From assembly GCF_000429765.1 (NCBI RefSeq), contig NZ_AUCM01000006.1, forward strand, positions 186,001 to 250,000: a DNA stretch of 64,000 bases. Reading direction: 5' to 3'. Made by a program: the position numbers and the translations under genes. This stretch comes from Gemmobacter nectariphilus DSM 15620. GTDB lineage: Bacteria; Pseudomonadota; Alphaproteobacteria; Rhodobacterales; Rhodobacteraceae. Positions 43,070 to 52,147 of this stretch are shown piece after piece (the stretch's first letter is position 1; each line of letters opens with the position of its first letter). The notes beneath the pieces are model-generated. The model saw only the letters and a program-made list of their open reading frames with translations. It had not been told where the DNA came from and did no database searches.

Positions 43070-44254
43070 ATGCATCCGCTGAACCCCGCCATGGCCGCAA
43101 CCTTTGCCCCCCCGGTGATGGAGGCGCGGCGCTGGCTGGCGGAAACCACGCTGCCCCCCGGCCTGCCGCTGATCAACGTCAGCCAGGCCGCGCCGGTGGA
43201 GCCCCCGCCGCTGGGCCTGCGTCAGGCCATCGCGGATGCGGCGCTGACCAATGATGCGGCACATCTTTATGGCCCGGTGCTGGGCCTGCCCGAGTTGCGG
43301 GCCGAGGTGGCGGCGCAATGGTCCGCCGCCTATGGCGGCGTGATTGCCGCCGGGCAGGTGGCCATCACCCAAGGCTGCAATCAGGCGTTCTGCGCCGTCA
43401 TGGCCACCCTTGCCGGTGCGGGGGACGAGGTGATCTTGCCGACGCCATGGTATTTCAACCACAAGATGTGGCTGGACATGCAGGGCGTTCGCGCCGTGCC
43501 GCTGACCACCGGCCCCGGCCTGATTCCCGAGGCCGATCAGGCCGCCGCCCTGATCACCGACCGCACCCGCGCCATCGTGCTGGTCAGCCCGAACAACCCT
43601 GGCGGCGCGGAATACCCGGCCGAAACGCTGGCCGCCTTTCGCGACCTGTGCCGCGCGCGCGGGCTGGCGCTGATCGTGGACGAGACCTACCGCGATTTCG
43701 ACAGCCGCACGGGCCGCCCCCACGATCTGTTCGCCGATCCCGACTGGGACGATGTGTTGATCCAGCTTTACAGCTTTTCCAAGGCCTACCGGCTGACGGG
43801 CCATCGGGTGGGCGCCGTGGTGGCCAACACCGCGCGGCTGGCGGAAATCGAGAAGTTCCTCGATACGGTCGCGATCTGCCCCAGCCAGCTTGGCCAGATC
43901 GCCGCCCTTTGGGGGATGCGCAACCTGGCCCGGTGGGTCGCGGGCGAGCGGCAGGAAATCCTGTCGCGCCGCGCCGCCATGGTTGCGGGCTTTCCGGCGC
44001 TGACCGGCTGGCGGCTTCTGGGGTGCGGCGCCTATTTCGCCTATGCGGAACACCCCTTCGCCGCCCCCTCGCCTGACGTTGCGCGCGAGATCTTGCGCCA
44101 GCAGGCGATCCTCATGCTGCCCGGCACCATGTTCATGCCCGAGGATGACCCCGCCGGCGCCCGCCAGATGCGCATTGCCTTTGCCAATATCGACGCGGAG
44201 GGCATTGCCACCCTGTTCAAACGCCTGTCAGACCTGCGCCTGCCCTTGCGCTGA
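43070..44254 (+). CDS. Class I/II pyridoxal-phosphate aminotransferase
   Basis: 394-residue fold-type I aminotransferase. The PLP lysine is in SFSKAYRLTGHRVG; other marks are the VSPNNPGG loop and IVDETYRDFD. AGGAG precedes the ATG at 43070. The substrate cannot be told; the family includes aspartate, aromatic and methionine aminotransferases. It lies 59 bases after the LysR gene in the same direction. Whether it belongs to the catabolic island or stands alone is open. Confidence 0.88.
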   Translation: MHPLNPAMAATFAPPVMEARRWLAETTLPPGLPLINVSQAAPVEPPPLGLRQAIADAALTNDAAHLYGPVLGLPELRAEVAAQWSAAYGGVIAAGQVAITQGCNQAFCAVMATLAGAGDEVILPTPWYFNHKMWLDMQGVRAVPLTTGPGLIPEADQAAALITDRTRAIVLVSPNNPGGAEYPAETLAAFRDLCRARGLALIVDETYRDFDSRTGRPHDLFADPDWDDVLIQLYSFSKAYRLTGHRVGAVVANTARLAEIEKFLDTVAICPSQLGQIAALWGMRNLARWVAGERQEILSRRAAMVAGFPALTGWRLLGCGAYFAYAEHPFAAPSPDVAREILRQQAILMLPGTMFMPEDDPAGARQMRIAFANIDAEGIATLFKRLSDLRLPLR

Positions 44255-44320
44255 ACGCTTGCCCCTGCCCCGCGCTGCCCTTAGACAGGCTTCAACATTT
44301 TCAAGGTGCAGGAGGCACGG

Positions 44321-46162
44321 ATGGCGGCTGGCGGCAAGGCAGGACAGGTTCTGGTCTGGATCCTGATGGCCATGCTGATCCTGGGCCTTGGTGGCTTCGG
44401 GATCACCAACTTCGGCGGTTCGGTCCGCCGCATCGGTTCTGTCGATGGCGAGGATATCACCACCGACGCCTATTTCCGCGCCCTGCGCAGCGATCTGAAC
44501 GCGCTGTCGGCCCAGATCGGCCGCCCGCTCGGCTTTGCCGAGGCTTCGGCCCTTGGCCTTGATGCCTCGGTCCGGCAACGGCTGGTGACGACGGCGGCGC
44601 TGGACGCCGAAACCGCCCGGCTGGGCATCTCGGTCGGCGATGACCGGCTGGCACAGGAAATCCGCGCGATCCCGGCCTTCCGCGGCATGTCGGGCGCCTT
44701 TGACCGCGCGGCCTATACGGCCACCTTGCAGGACAACGGCTGGAAAGAGGCCGCGTTCGAAACCCAGATGCGCCGCGACATTGCGCGCGGACTGGTGCAG
44801 ACCGCCATTGCCACCGGCTTTGCCGGATCGGATGCGGCGGCCGCCGCGTTCTACGACTATGCCGAGGAGCGCCGCAGCTTTTCGCTGCTGCGCCTGACCG
44901 AGGCCGATCTTGCGACCCCGGTGGCCGAACCGGACGCCGCTGCGCTGAAGGCCTATTACGACGCGCATCCGCAGGAATTCACCAGCCCCGAGTTGCGCCG
45001 CATCACCTATGCCGCGCTGCTGGCCGACGATGTGGCCAAGGCCGTCACGGTGGACGATGCCGAACTGCGCAAGCTGTATGACCAGCGGATCGGCGAATTC
45101 GTCCAGCCCGAACGGCGGCTGGTGGAACGGCTGGTCTATCCCGACGATGCTGCTGCAAAGGCTGCCCGCGACAAGCTGGATGCCGGGCAAGCCACCTTCG
45201 AGGATCTGGTCAAGGAACGCGGCCTTGCCCTGTCGGACACCGACATGGGCGATGTGACCAAGGCCGATCTGGGCGCAGCGGGCGAGGCGATCTTTGCCAT
45301 GACCGAACCGGGCGTCACCGGCCCCCTGCCCTCGCCGCTGGGGCCGTCGCTGTTTCGCATGAACGGCATTCTGGCGGCTGACGAGATCAGCTTTGAGGAT
45401 GCGCGCGATGCGCTGACGTCCGAATTCGCGCTGGATGCCGCGCGCCGCCAGATCCGCACCCGCGTCAACGAGATCGAGGATCTGCTGGCAGGCGGTGCGA
45501 CGCTTGAGGATCTGGCCAAAGAGGCAGGTCTGACGCTGGGCACCATCGACATGGGCCCCGACACCGCCGAAGGCATCGCCGCCTATCCGCGCTTTCGCGA
45601 GCAGGCGGAAAAGATCACCGACAAGGACTTCCCCGAGGTAACAGAGGTGGATGACGGCGGGATCGTCGCCATGCGCCTTGATGCGATCCTGCCGCCCGCC
45701 CTGCGCCCCTATGACGAGGTGGCGGACCAGGTGGCCGAGGCTGCCCGCGCCGCCGCGGTGAAACAGGCGCTGGAATCGCGTCTGGCCGAGGTGCAGGCCG
45801 AGGTGGCCAAGGGCGCCGCCATGGGCGGGTTCGGGATCGTCGAGGTTGCGCAGGCCATGCCGCGCGGCGGCCGCATCGACGCTGCCCCCGCCGATCTGGT
45901 CGAGCGCGCCTTCCGTCTGCAACAGGGCGACCTTGCCGCGGTGGTCGAGGGCGATTTCGTCGGCCTGATCCGTCTGGACGAGATCATCGCCGCAGACCAT
46001 GCAACCCCCGAGGCGGAACAGCTGAAACTGGCGCTGAAGGCCCGGCAGGGTCAGGACATGGGGCAAGACGCCTTTGCCCTGTTCTCGGCTGCGCTGGAAC
46101 AAAAAGCCAAGATCACGCTGGACGAGGCCGCAATCGGCGCCGTCCACGCCCAGATGCGGTAA
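44321..46162 (+). CDS. PpiD-like periplasmic peptidyl-prolyl isomerase/chaperone
   Basis: 613-residue membrane-anchored folding factor. A single membrane helix near residues 10-30 (VLVWILMAMLILGLGGFGI) is followed by a SurA-N-like chaperone domain and a parvulin-type isomerase region (KLDAGQATFEDLVKERGLALSDTDMGDVTK). The remainder is helical. AGGAGG lies about 6 bases before ATG 44321; a GTG five codons earlier overlaps that site and is less likely. It should act on outer-membrane or secreted proteins. It lies 6 bases before trpE. Confidence 0.85.
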   Translation: MAAGGKAGQVLVWILMAMLILGLGGFGITNFGGSVRRIGSVDGEDITTDAYFRALRSDLNALSAQIGRPLGFAEASALGLDASVRQRLVTTAALDAETARLGISVGDDRLAQEIRAIPAFRGMSGAFDRAAYTATLQDNGWKEAAFETQMRRDIARGLVQTAIATGFAGSDAAAAAFYDYAEERRSFSLLRLTEADLATPVAEPDAAALKAYYDAHPQEFTSPELRRITYAALLADDVAKAVTVDDAELRKLYDQRIGEFVQPERRLVERLVYPDDAAAKAARDKLDAGQATFEDLVKERGLALSDTDMGDVTKADLGAAGEAIFAMTEPGVTGPLPSPLGPSLFRMNGILAADEISFEDARDALTSEFALDAARRQIRTRVNEIEDLLAGGATLEDLAKEAGLTLGTIDMGPDTAEGIAAYPRFREQAEKITDKDFPEVTEVDDGGIVAMRLDAILPPALRPYDEVADQVAEAARAAAVKQALESRLAEVQAEVAKGAAMGGFGIVEVAQAMPRGGRIDAAPADLVERAFRLQQGDLAAVVEGDFVGLIRLDEIIAADHATPEAEQLKLALKARQGQDMGQDAFALFSAALEQKAKITLDEAAIGAVHAQMR

Positions 46163-46168
46163 TTCACC

Positions 46169-47674
46169 ATGGCCCTGGTTCCCGATTTCGCGACGTTTGA
46201 ACAGGGCTGGAACGCTGGCCGGAACCAGCTGGTCTATGCCCGGCTGGCCGCCGACCTGGATACGCCCGTCTCCCTGATGCTGAAACTGGCCGAGGCGCGG
46301 GCGGATACCTTCATGCTGGAATCGGTGACCGGCGGCGAGGTGCGCGGGCGCTATTCGGTGGTCGGCATGAAACCCGATCTGATCTGGCAGTGCCACGGCC
46401 AGACCAGCCGCATCAACCGGCAGGCGCGCTATGATGCCACCGCCTTTGACCCGCTGGACGGCCACCCGCTGGACACGCTGCGCGCGCTGATCGCGGAAAG
46501 CGCGGTGGACATGCCCGCAGATCTGCCGCCCATCGCGGCGGGCCTGTTCGGCTATCTGGGCTATGACATGATCCGGCTGGTCGAACGCCTGCCGAACGTG
46601 AACCCCGACCCGCTGGGCCTGCCCGATGCGGTGCTGATGCGCCCTTCGGTCGTGGCCGTGCTGGATGGCGTCAAGGGCGAGGTGACGGTGGTTGCCCCGG
46701 CCTGGGTCGGCTCTGGCCTCTCGGCCCGCGCAGCCTATGCCCAGGCGGCTGAACGGGTGATGGACGCGCTGCGCGATCTGGACCGCGCGCCCCCGGCCCA
46801 GCGGGATCTGGGCGAGGTCGCCACCATGGGCGAGCTGCGGTCGAACTTCACCCCCAAGGGCTACAAGGCCGCCGTCGAAAAGGCCAAGGACTACATCCGC
46901 GCCGGCGATATCTTCCAGGTGGTTCCCTCTCAACGCTGGGCGATGGATTTCGCCCTGCCGCCCTTTGCGCTCTACCGCTCGCTGCGGCGCACGAACCCGT
47001 CGCCCTTCATGTTCTTCTTCAACTTCGGCGGCTTTCAGGTGGTGGGCGCCAGCCCGGAAATCCTTGTCCGGCTGCGCGAGGGCGAGGTGACCATCCGCCC
47101 GATCGCCGGCACCCGCAAACGCGGCGCCACCCCCGAAGAGGACAAGGCGCTCGAGGCCGACCTGCTGGCCGACCCCAAGGAGCTGGCCGAACACCTGATG
47201 CTGCTGGATCTGGGCCGCAACGATGTGGGCCGCGTAGCGAAAATCGGCACGGTACGGCCGACCGAGAAGTTCATCATCGAACGCTATTCCCACGTCATGC
47301 ACATCGTCTCGAACGTCGTAGGTCAGCTGCGCGAGGACGAAGACGCCCTCTCTGCCTTGCTCGCCGGCCTGCCCGCAGGCACCGTCTCGGGCGCGCCCAA
47401 GGTGCGGGCGATGGAAATCATCGACGAGCTGGAGCCGGAAAAGCGCGGCGTCTATGGCGGCGGCGTCGGCTATTTTGCGGCCAACGGCGAGATGGACTTC
47501 TGCATCGCCCTGCGCACCGCGGTGGTCAAGGACGAGACGCTCTATATCCAGGCCGGTGGCGGCGTGGTCTATGACAGCGATCCGGACGCCGAGTTCGAAG
47601 AAACCGTGAACAAGTCCAATGCTCTGCGCCGGGCCGCACAAGATGCCGGCATGTTCGCGCGGCGCGGAAACTGA
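46169..47674 (+). CDS. trpE: Anthranilate synthase component I
   Basis: 501-residue chorismate-binding enzyme that makes anthranilate from chorismate with ammonia from TrpG, the first step to tryptophan. The N-terminal region carries the feedback-binding motif LESV (in FMLESVTGG). The catalytic domain includes GDIFQVVPSQRW, IRPIAGTRKRG and AGTVSGAPKVRAMEIIDELEPEKRG. No trpG follows; a terminator does, so trpG and trpD must be elsewhere. Pairing with a ppiD-like gene 6 bases upstream is a known Rhodobacterales arrangement. Confidence 0.95.
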   Translation: MALVPDFATFEQGWNAGRNQLVYARLAADLDTPVSLMLKLAEARADTFMLESVTGGEVRGRYSVVGMKPDLIWQCHGQTSRINRQARYDATAFDPLDGHPLDTLRALIAESAVDMPADLPPIAAGLFGYLGYDMIRLVERLPNVNPDPLGLPDAVLMRPSVVAVLDGVKGEVTVVAPAWVGSGLSARAAYAQAAERVMDALRDLDRAPPAQRDLGEVATMGELRSNFTPKGYKAAVEKAKDYIRAGDIFQVVPSQRWAMDFALPPFALYRSLRRTNPSPFMFFFNFGGFQVVGASPEILVRLREGEVTIRPIAGTRKRGATPEEDKALEADLLADPKELAEHLMLLDLGRNDVGRVAKIGTVRPTEKFIIERYSHVMHIVSNVVGQLREDEDALSALLAGLPAGTVSGAPKVRAMEIIDELEPEKRGVYGGGVGYFAANGEMDFCIALRTAVVKDETLYIQAGGGVVYDSDPDAEFEETVNKSNALRRAAQDAGMFARRGN

Positions 47675-47749
47675 TACCGCACCGCCCGTGGCTGGCGGCA
47701 AGATCGGTATTCCCCACCATCGCGCGACGCGGGATGGTGGGCGGCGCAT

Positions 47750-47816
47750 GGGTATTTGTAAAAAGGCAAAGGGGGAAAGCGCGCGCCCTGCCCCTTTGCC
47801 TTTTTTGAAAATACCC
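47750..47816. terminator. Long bidirectional inverted repeat between trpE and the convergent dehydrogenase
   Basis: AAAAGGCAAAGGGG (47761-47774) pairs with CCCCTTTGCCTTTT (47791-47804), 14 base pairs, and GGTATT (47751-47756) pairs with AATACC (47810-47815) outside. The T run within the right arm and A run in the left make it work in both directions. The outer arms contain the GGGTATTT motif also seen at 16864 and 16918. Confidence 0.8.
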
Positions 47817-47903
47817 CCGCCGGAGGCACGCCGCGCCCCGCGCGGCGCCCGGCCCAAAGGAAGAAGCCGCGCTGGCGCGGCGACGACCTGCGGGAGGTTT
47901 TCG

Positions 47904-48866
47904 TCAGCCCACCCGGTTCGGCACCTCATGCCCGTCAAAGAAGGCATCAAGGTTGTCCAGCGCCATCAGGCCCATCGCCTCGCGCACCTCAAGGGCAGCT
48001 GTGCCAAGGTGCGGTAGCAGCACGACATTTTCCAGCGCGCGCAGTGCCTCGGGCACGTCGGGTTCGCGTTCGTAGACATCAAGACCGGCACCCGCGATGC
48101 CTCGCTGTTGCAGGCAGGCGATCAGCGCCGCTTCGTCCACCACATCGCCGCGCGCGATGTTGACAAGGATTGCATGGGGTTGCATCGCCGCCAGCGCCTC
48201 GGCGTCGATCAGGTGATGCGTTCCCGCGCCGCCCGGCACGGCAATGACAACACAGTCGCAAGACCCCATCAGGTCAGCCAGACTGTCCACCTGCGTTGCC
48301 GGCAGCCCTGGATCGTCGATGCGCGAGCGGTTGTAGAACGCGATCTGCATGCCAAAGCCATGATGCGCGCGCCGGGCGATGGCCTTGCCGATACGGCCCA
48401 TGCCAACGATGCCCAGCCGCTTGCCGGTCACATGCAGCCCCAGCATCTGGGTTGGCTGCCAGCCGGTCCACAGGCCAGCGCGTACCAGGCGCTCGCCCTC
48501 TCCGGCGCGGCGTGCGGTCATCAGAAGCAGCGTCATCGCGATATCCGCCGTCGCATCGGTCACCGCGCCGGGCGTGTTCGACACCACGACGCCGGCTGTC
48601 CGGGCCGCCTCCACGTTGATATGGTTGTAGCCCACGCCGAAATTCGCCACGATCCGGCAGCGCGGCGCCGGAGACTGTTCAAACACCTGCGCTGTGAAGG
48701 CATCGCCCAGCGTTGCCAGCACCGCATCATGGTCATAAAGCGCGGCCAGGGCCTGAGCCTCGGTCAGCGGCTCCAGATCCTCGCGCAGTGTCACGTCATA
48801 GCGGGTCAGCGCACGGGTGATGACCCGATCCGGCAGGGTGCGGGTGATCAGCAGCTTCGGGGTCAA
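47904..48866 (-). CDS. D-2-hydroxyacid dehydrogenase (glyoxylate/hydroxypyruvate reductase type)
   Basis: 320-residue NAD(P)-dependent enzyme. Rossmann motif GMGRIGKAIARR near residue 150, the substrate arginine in NIARGDVVDEAALI, the glutamate in DVYEREPDVPEAL and the catalytic histidine in LLPHLGTAALEV are all present. Substrates may be glyoxylate, hydroxypyruvate or similar. It starts with TTG at 48866, overlapping csaA by 4 bases, with GGAGG upstream. Last gene of the ybjN-proC-csaA operon. Confidence 0.9.
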   Translation of the reverse strand: MTPKLLITRTLPDRVITRALTRYDVTLREDLEPLTEAQALAALYDHDAVLATLGDAFTAQVFEQSPAPRCRIVANFGVGYNHINVEAARTAGVVVSNTPGAVTDATADIAMTLLLMTARRAGEGERLVRAGLWTGWQPTQMLGLHVTGKRLGIVGMGRIGKAIARRAHHGFGMQIAFYNRSRIDDPGLPATQVDSLADLMGSCDCVVIAVPGGAGTHHLIDAEALAAMQPHAILVNIARGDVVDEAALIACLQQRGIAGAGLDVYEREPDVPEALRALENVVLLPHLGTAALEVREAMGLMALDNLDAFFDGHEVPNRVG

Positions 48867-49198
48867 TACAATCTGCCTCCTTCTGGGACCGCCTGGTCGG
48901 GGGCGATCAGCACGACTTCGCCATCGGCATCGGGCACGCCCAGCACCAGCACTTCGGACATCACCTTGCCGATCTGGCGGGGCGGAAAGTTGACCACGGC
49001 CAGCACCTGGCGGCCGACCAGACCTTCGGGCGTATAGTGCCGGGTGATCTGCGCCGAGGACCGCTTTTCGCCGATCTCGCCGCCAAAATCGACCCAGAGC
49101 TTGATCGCGGGCTTGCGCGCCTCGGGAAAGGGCTCGGCCCGGGTGATGCGGCCGACACGGATGTCGACCTTGGCAAAATCGTCGTAGGTGATGGTCAT
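48863..49198 (-). CDS. csaA: tRNA-binding/secretion chaperone CsaA
   Basis: 111-residue OB-fold protein of the tRNA-binding-domain family, as in CsaA. The opening YDDFAKVDIRVGRITRAEPFPEARKPAIKLWVDFG and the GRQVLAVVNFPPRQIGKVMSEVLVLG segment are typical. It binds tRNA-like ligands and was described as an export chaperone in Bacillus. It overlaps both neighbours by 4 bases. Confidence 0.92.
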   Translation of the reverse strand: MTITYDDFAKVDIRVGRITRAEPFPEARKPAIKLWVDFGGEIGEKRSSAQITRHYTPEGLVGRQVLAVVNFPPRQIGKVMSEVLVLGVPDADGEVVLIAPDQAVPEGGRLY

Positions 49199-50007
49199 TT
49201 GCCCAGTTCCCTGCCCCGGTCGGCCGCCGCCTGCACTGCGCGGCGCAGCAGCGGCGGAAAGCCGGTTTCCGGGTTCATCAGCACCTCGAGCGCCGCCGCC
49301 GTCGTGCCGCCGGGCGAGGTGACGTTGATGCGCAGCTGCTCGGCGCTTTCGCTGGCCTGATAGGCCAGCTCCCCTGCCCCGCAGACGGTGGCACGCGCCA
49401 GCTGCATCGACAGATCGGGGGCCAGCCCTTGTGCCACACCGGCCGCCGCCAGCGCCTCGATCAGGTGAAAGACATAGGCGGGGCCAGAGCCGGACACCGC
49501 CGTCACCGCATCCATCTGGTGCTCGCCCTCCAGCCGGACCACCTGGCCGACCGCCGACATCAGCGCCTGCGCCATGTCCAGATGCGCGGGGGTCGCATGG
49601 GCATTGCCGCAGATCGCAGTGATGCCGCGCCCTACCGCAGCCGGCGTGTTCGGCATGGTGCGCACGATCGGCGTTGCCGTCCCCAGAACCGCCTCGTAGG
49701 AGGCGATCAGCGTCCCCGCCGCGACCGAGACGAACAGCGTGCCGCCCCCGCCAAAGGCTTGCAGTTGCGGCAGCGCCGCGCCCATCATCTGCGGCTTGAC
49801 CGCGACCAGAACCACGGCAGGGGCCGCCGGCAGGGGCTGGTTGACCTGAACGCCCTGCGCCCTGACCCAGCCCGAAGGGTTCGGGTCGATGACATGCACC
49901 GCATCCGGCCGCAAACCGCGGGCCAGCCAGCCCTGCAACAGCGCCGAGCCCATCTTGCCGCAGCCCAGCAGCACCAGCCCGCGTTCCGAAATCGCTGCAA
50001 AATCCAT
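49195..50007 (-). CDS. proC: Pyrroline-5-carboxylate reductase
   Basis: 270-residue enzyme performing the last step of proline synthesis with NADPH. The nucleotide-binding motif is LLGCGKMGSALLQGWL near residue 14, and the C-terminal dimerisation domain has TAVSGSGPAYVFHLIEAL and VTSPGGTTAAALEVL. ATG at 50007 is chosen, preceded by a GGGGGA run; an upstream frame is spurious. Overlaps csaA by 4 bases. Confidence 0.94.
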   Translation of the reverse strand: MDFAAISERGLVLLGCGKMGSALLQGWLARGLRPDAVHVIDPNPSGWVRAQGVQVNQPLPAAPAVVLVAVKPQMMGAALPQLQAFGGGGTLFVSVAAGTLIASYEAVLGTATPIVRTMPNTPAAVGRGITAICGNAHATPAHLDMAQALMSAVGQVVRLEGEHQMDAVTAVSGSGPAYVFHLIEALAAAGVAQGLAPDLSMQLARATVCGAGELAYQASESAEQLRINVTSPGGTTAAALEVLMNPETGFPPLLRRAVQAAADRGRELGK

Positions 50008-50068
50008 ATGGTCCCCCTTGGGTTTGGCCTGCAGCCTAGGGGGATCGGCGCGGGCGGGCAAGTGGGGC

Positions 50069-50572
50069 TCAGGCGCGGCCCCAGGCCTCGGTCATGGCGA
50101 CCTGCATTGCCTCGTCCGGGGTCTTGCCGGCCCAGGCGACCAGCTGGAAGGCCGGGTAGAACCGTTCCGCCGCACCGACGGCAGCGCGGATCATGGTTTC
50201 CACCTGCTGAACCGCCGCGCCCTGCCCCCCGGTCAGCACAAGGCCATAGCGCCAGACCATCAGCCGCTGTTCTTCCCACCAGGTAAAGGCGCCGCACCAG
50301 CATTCGTCATTGATGCGGTTCAGCAGGGCGTAAAGCTGCGCCTCGGCGCCGGTCGGGGGTTCCATTTCGAAGGTGCAGATCAGGCGCAAGGTTTCATCCC
50401 TGCCCGACCAGGCAAGGGTCAGCGAATAGGTCCGCCACTGGCCCGTGACCGCCATGGCGATCTGATCGTCGGTCACACGGTCGAAATCCCATGCGTGATG
50501 CGCCGCCAGAGTCTCGACCAGGTCGATCGGGTGAACATCGTCGGTCAACATGAGGTCTTCGGCAATCGACAC
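50069..50572 (-). CDS. YbjN-domain protein
   Basis: 167-residue cytoplasmic protein of the YbjN family, thought to be stress-related and structurally similar to type III secretion chaperones. The MAVTGQWRTYSLTLAWSGRDETLRLICTFEME stretch and LLNRINDECWCGAFTWWEEQRLMVWRYGL are the family core. It starts with GTG at 50572 after GGAAGGA. It precedes proC by 61 bases in the same direction. Confidence 0.85.
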   Translation of the reverse strand: MSIAEDLMLTDDVHPIDLVETLAAHHAWDFDRVTDDQIAMAVTGQWRTYSLTLAWSGRDETLRLICTFEMEPPTGAEAQLYALLNRINDECWCGAFTWWEEQRLMVWRYGLVLTGGQGAAVQQVETMIRAAVGAAERFYPAFQLVAWAGKTPDEAMQVAMTEAWGRA

Positions 50573-51008
50573 GCGGCGTTCCTTCCCGGCTATCGACCCA
50601 CCGACCCATCAGCTTGGGTTGCACAGGACAAAAGCCACTATATGACGCGAGCTATTCTAGATATGGTGTCAGCGATGCGGAAGTCTGTAAAGCGAAAGTT
50701 GACGAACAAAGTTGTGGACAAGACGGCGGAGCGATGCGGCATGACCGCAGATCCTGGCGCGGTTGGAACGGGGATCCGCCAAGGAACGGTCTTGCCGGGT
50801 TGGGCGGTATAGGGGCGATTGGCGCCCGCATCAAACCCTTCTTTGGCGTCGCTCGATCGGCGCGGCCGACATAGGGCGCCGTGGATCTGCCAAGGCCGTC
50901 CACGCTGACCGGCCCGCCCTGCGGGGGCCCAAGGATCTGCCCCGGGTGATCCATCTGCCCCGCCACCGCGTAACCCTAGCAACGTCAGCAAATGGAACCG
51001 CGGATATC
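50573..51008. other. Intergenic region of unclear content
   Basis: 436 bases between the divergent YbjN and DUF2177 genes. An AT-richer stretch at about 50620-50720 probably contains the promoter of the ybjN operon. A 56-codon frame (50642-50812, plus strand; basic peptide starting MTRAILDMVS) cannot be confirmed: no ribosome site is seen. A short low-GC patch does not continue past about 50740. No recognised RNA or repeat. Confidence 0.4.
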
Positions 51009-51413
51009 ATGGGGCAACTGATACTTCTTTACGCTGTGACGGCGGTGATCTTTCTGGGGCTCGATATCCTCGGCATCCGCTACATCGTGCGCCCCGTCTT
51101 CGAGCCGCATGTCGGGCATCTGCTTGCCTCGCCCCTGCGGCTGGGGCCTGCGGCCCTGTTCTATCTGTTCTATGTCGCCGGGCTTCTGGCCTTTGTCTCG
51201 TGGCCCGCACTGAAGGAAGAGGCGCCGCTTCAGGCGCTTGTCATGGGCGCCCTGCTGGGGGCGCTGTGCTATGGCACATATGAAATGACGAATTACGCCA
51301 CGCTTGCCGACTGGTCCTGGAAACAGGTGGTGGTCGACGGGCTGTGGGGCACCTTCCTGACCGGATTTGCGGCCTGGGCCGGGGTTGCCGCCTTCAGCGG
51401 TCGGCTGGCTTGA
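51009..51413 (+). CDS. DUF2177 family membrane protein
   Basis: 134 residues with four predicted helices. Motifs of DUF2177 are visible: LDILGIRYIVRPVFEPHVGHLL, GALLGALCYGTYEMTNYATLADWSWKQVVVDGLWGTFLTG. Function unknown. It converges with the downstream SDR gene and overlaps it by 20 bases on the opposite strand. In related bacteria this family occurs near the rpoE-chrR locus, as here. Confidence 0.85.
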   Translation: MGQLILLYAVTAVIFLGLDILGIRYIVRPVFEPHVGHLLASPLRLGPAALFYLFYVAGLLAFVSWPALKEEAPLQALVMGALLGALCYGTYEMTNYATLADWSWKQVVVDGLWGTFLTGFAAWAGVAAFSGRLA

Positions 51414-52143
51414 CCGAAAGCCTGGCGGTCAGCCGCAGGGAAAGCGCATAGGGCAGAGCGCGCAGAAGTTTCACCGCACAAGTAAAACGCTTTGGGAAAT
51501 GCAGCTCGAAAGAGCTGCCTTTCAGCCCCTTGACCACTGCCGCTGCGGCCTGATCGGGTGTGATCAGGGCGGGCATGGAAAAATCGTTCTTGTCGGTCAG
51601 TCGGGTGGAAACGAACCCCGGGCAGACCAGCCTGACATCGACGCGCGGGGAGAGTTCTGCCCGCAAAGTTTCGGCCAGATTGTTCACGGCGGCCTTGGTG
51701 GCGCTATAGGGCTGGCCGCCCGGCAAGCCGAAATAACCTGCAACCGACCCGAACAGCACCAGCTGCCCCCCGTCACGCAGCAGCGGCGGCGTGAGCCGCG
51801 CCACCTCGAAGCTGCCCAGCAGATTGACCGCCACCAGTTTGGCCGTAGCTTCCCGGGACATGTCCTGCACGCGCCCCGGATTATAAAGCGCGGCGGTGCA
51901 GATCACCGCATCCAGCGTGCCAGGCGCGATGCTGGCAACGGCGGCGTCCAGCGACCCGGTATCGGCCAGATCAAGCGGCAGCACGCGGGCATCGCCGCAG
52001 CTGGCCGCCAGCGCCTCGAGCGCCGCCTGATTGCGCGCCGACAGGATCAGCCGCGCACCTTCCTGCGCCAGGGCGCGGGCCAGTGCCGCGCCGATCCCGT
52101 CGCTTGCGCCAATGATCCAGACCGTCTTTCCGGCAAAGTCCAT
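51394..52143 (-). CDS. Short-chain dehydrogenase/reductase in the rpoE-chrR operon
   Basis: 249-residue SDR. NAD(P) motif GASDGIG near residue 12, altered NNAG motif (TAAL), serine in FGSVAGYFG, and YSATK. A C-terminal extension (about 40 residues) is more basic than usual. ATG at 52143 lies 4 bases after the chrR stop, so it is co-transcribed with rpoE-chrR. It could act on lipids or their oxidation products during photooxidative stress, which is inference from position. Confidence 0.85.
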   Translation of the reverse strand: MDFAGKTVWIIGASDGIGAALARALAQEGARLILSARNQAALEALAASCGDARVLPLDLADTGSLDAAVASIAPGTLDAVICTAALYNPGRVQDMSREATAKLVAVNLLGSFEVARLTPPLLRDGGQLVLFGSVAGYFGLPGGQPYSATKAAVNNLAETLRAELSPRVDVRLVCPGFVSTRLTDKNDFSMPALITPDQAAAAVVKGLKGSSFELHFPKRFTCAVKLLRALPYALSLRLTARLSVKPADR

Positions 52144-52147
52144 GCCG

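Noticed and set aside
44228-47950. 1240-codon frame on the minus strand
   Set aside because: Antisense to ppiD-like gene and trpE; composition and lack of domains indicate a shadow.
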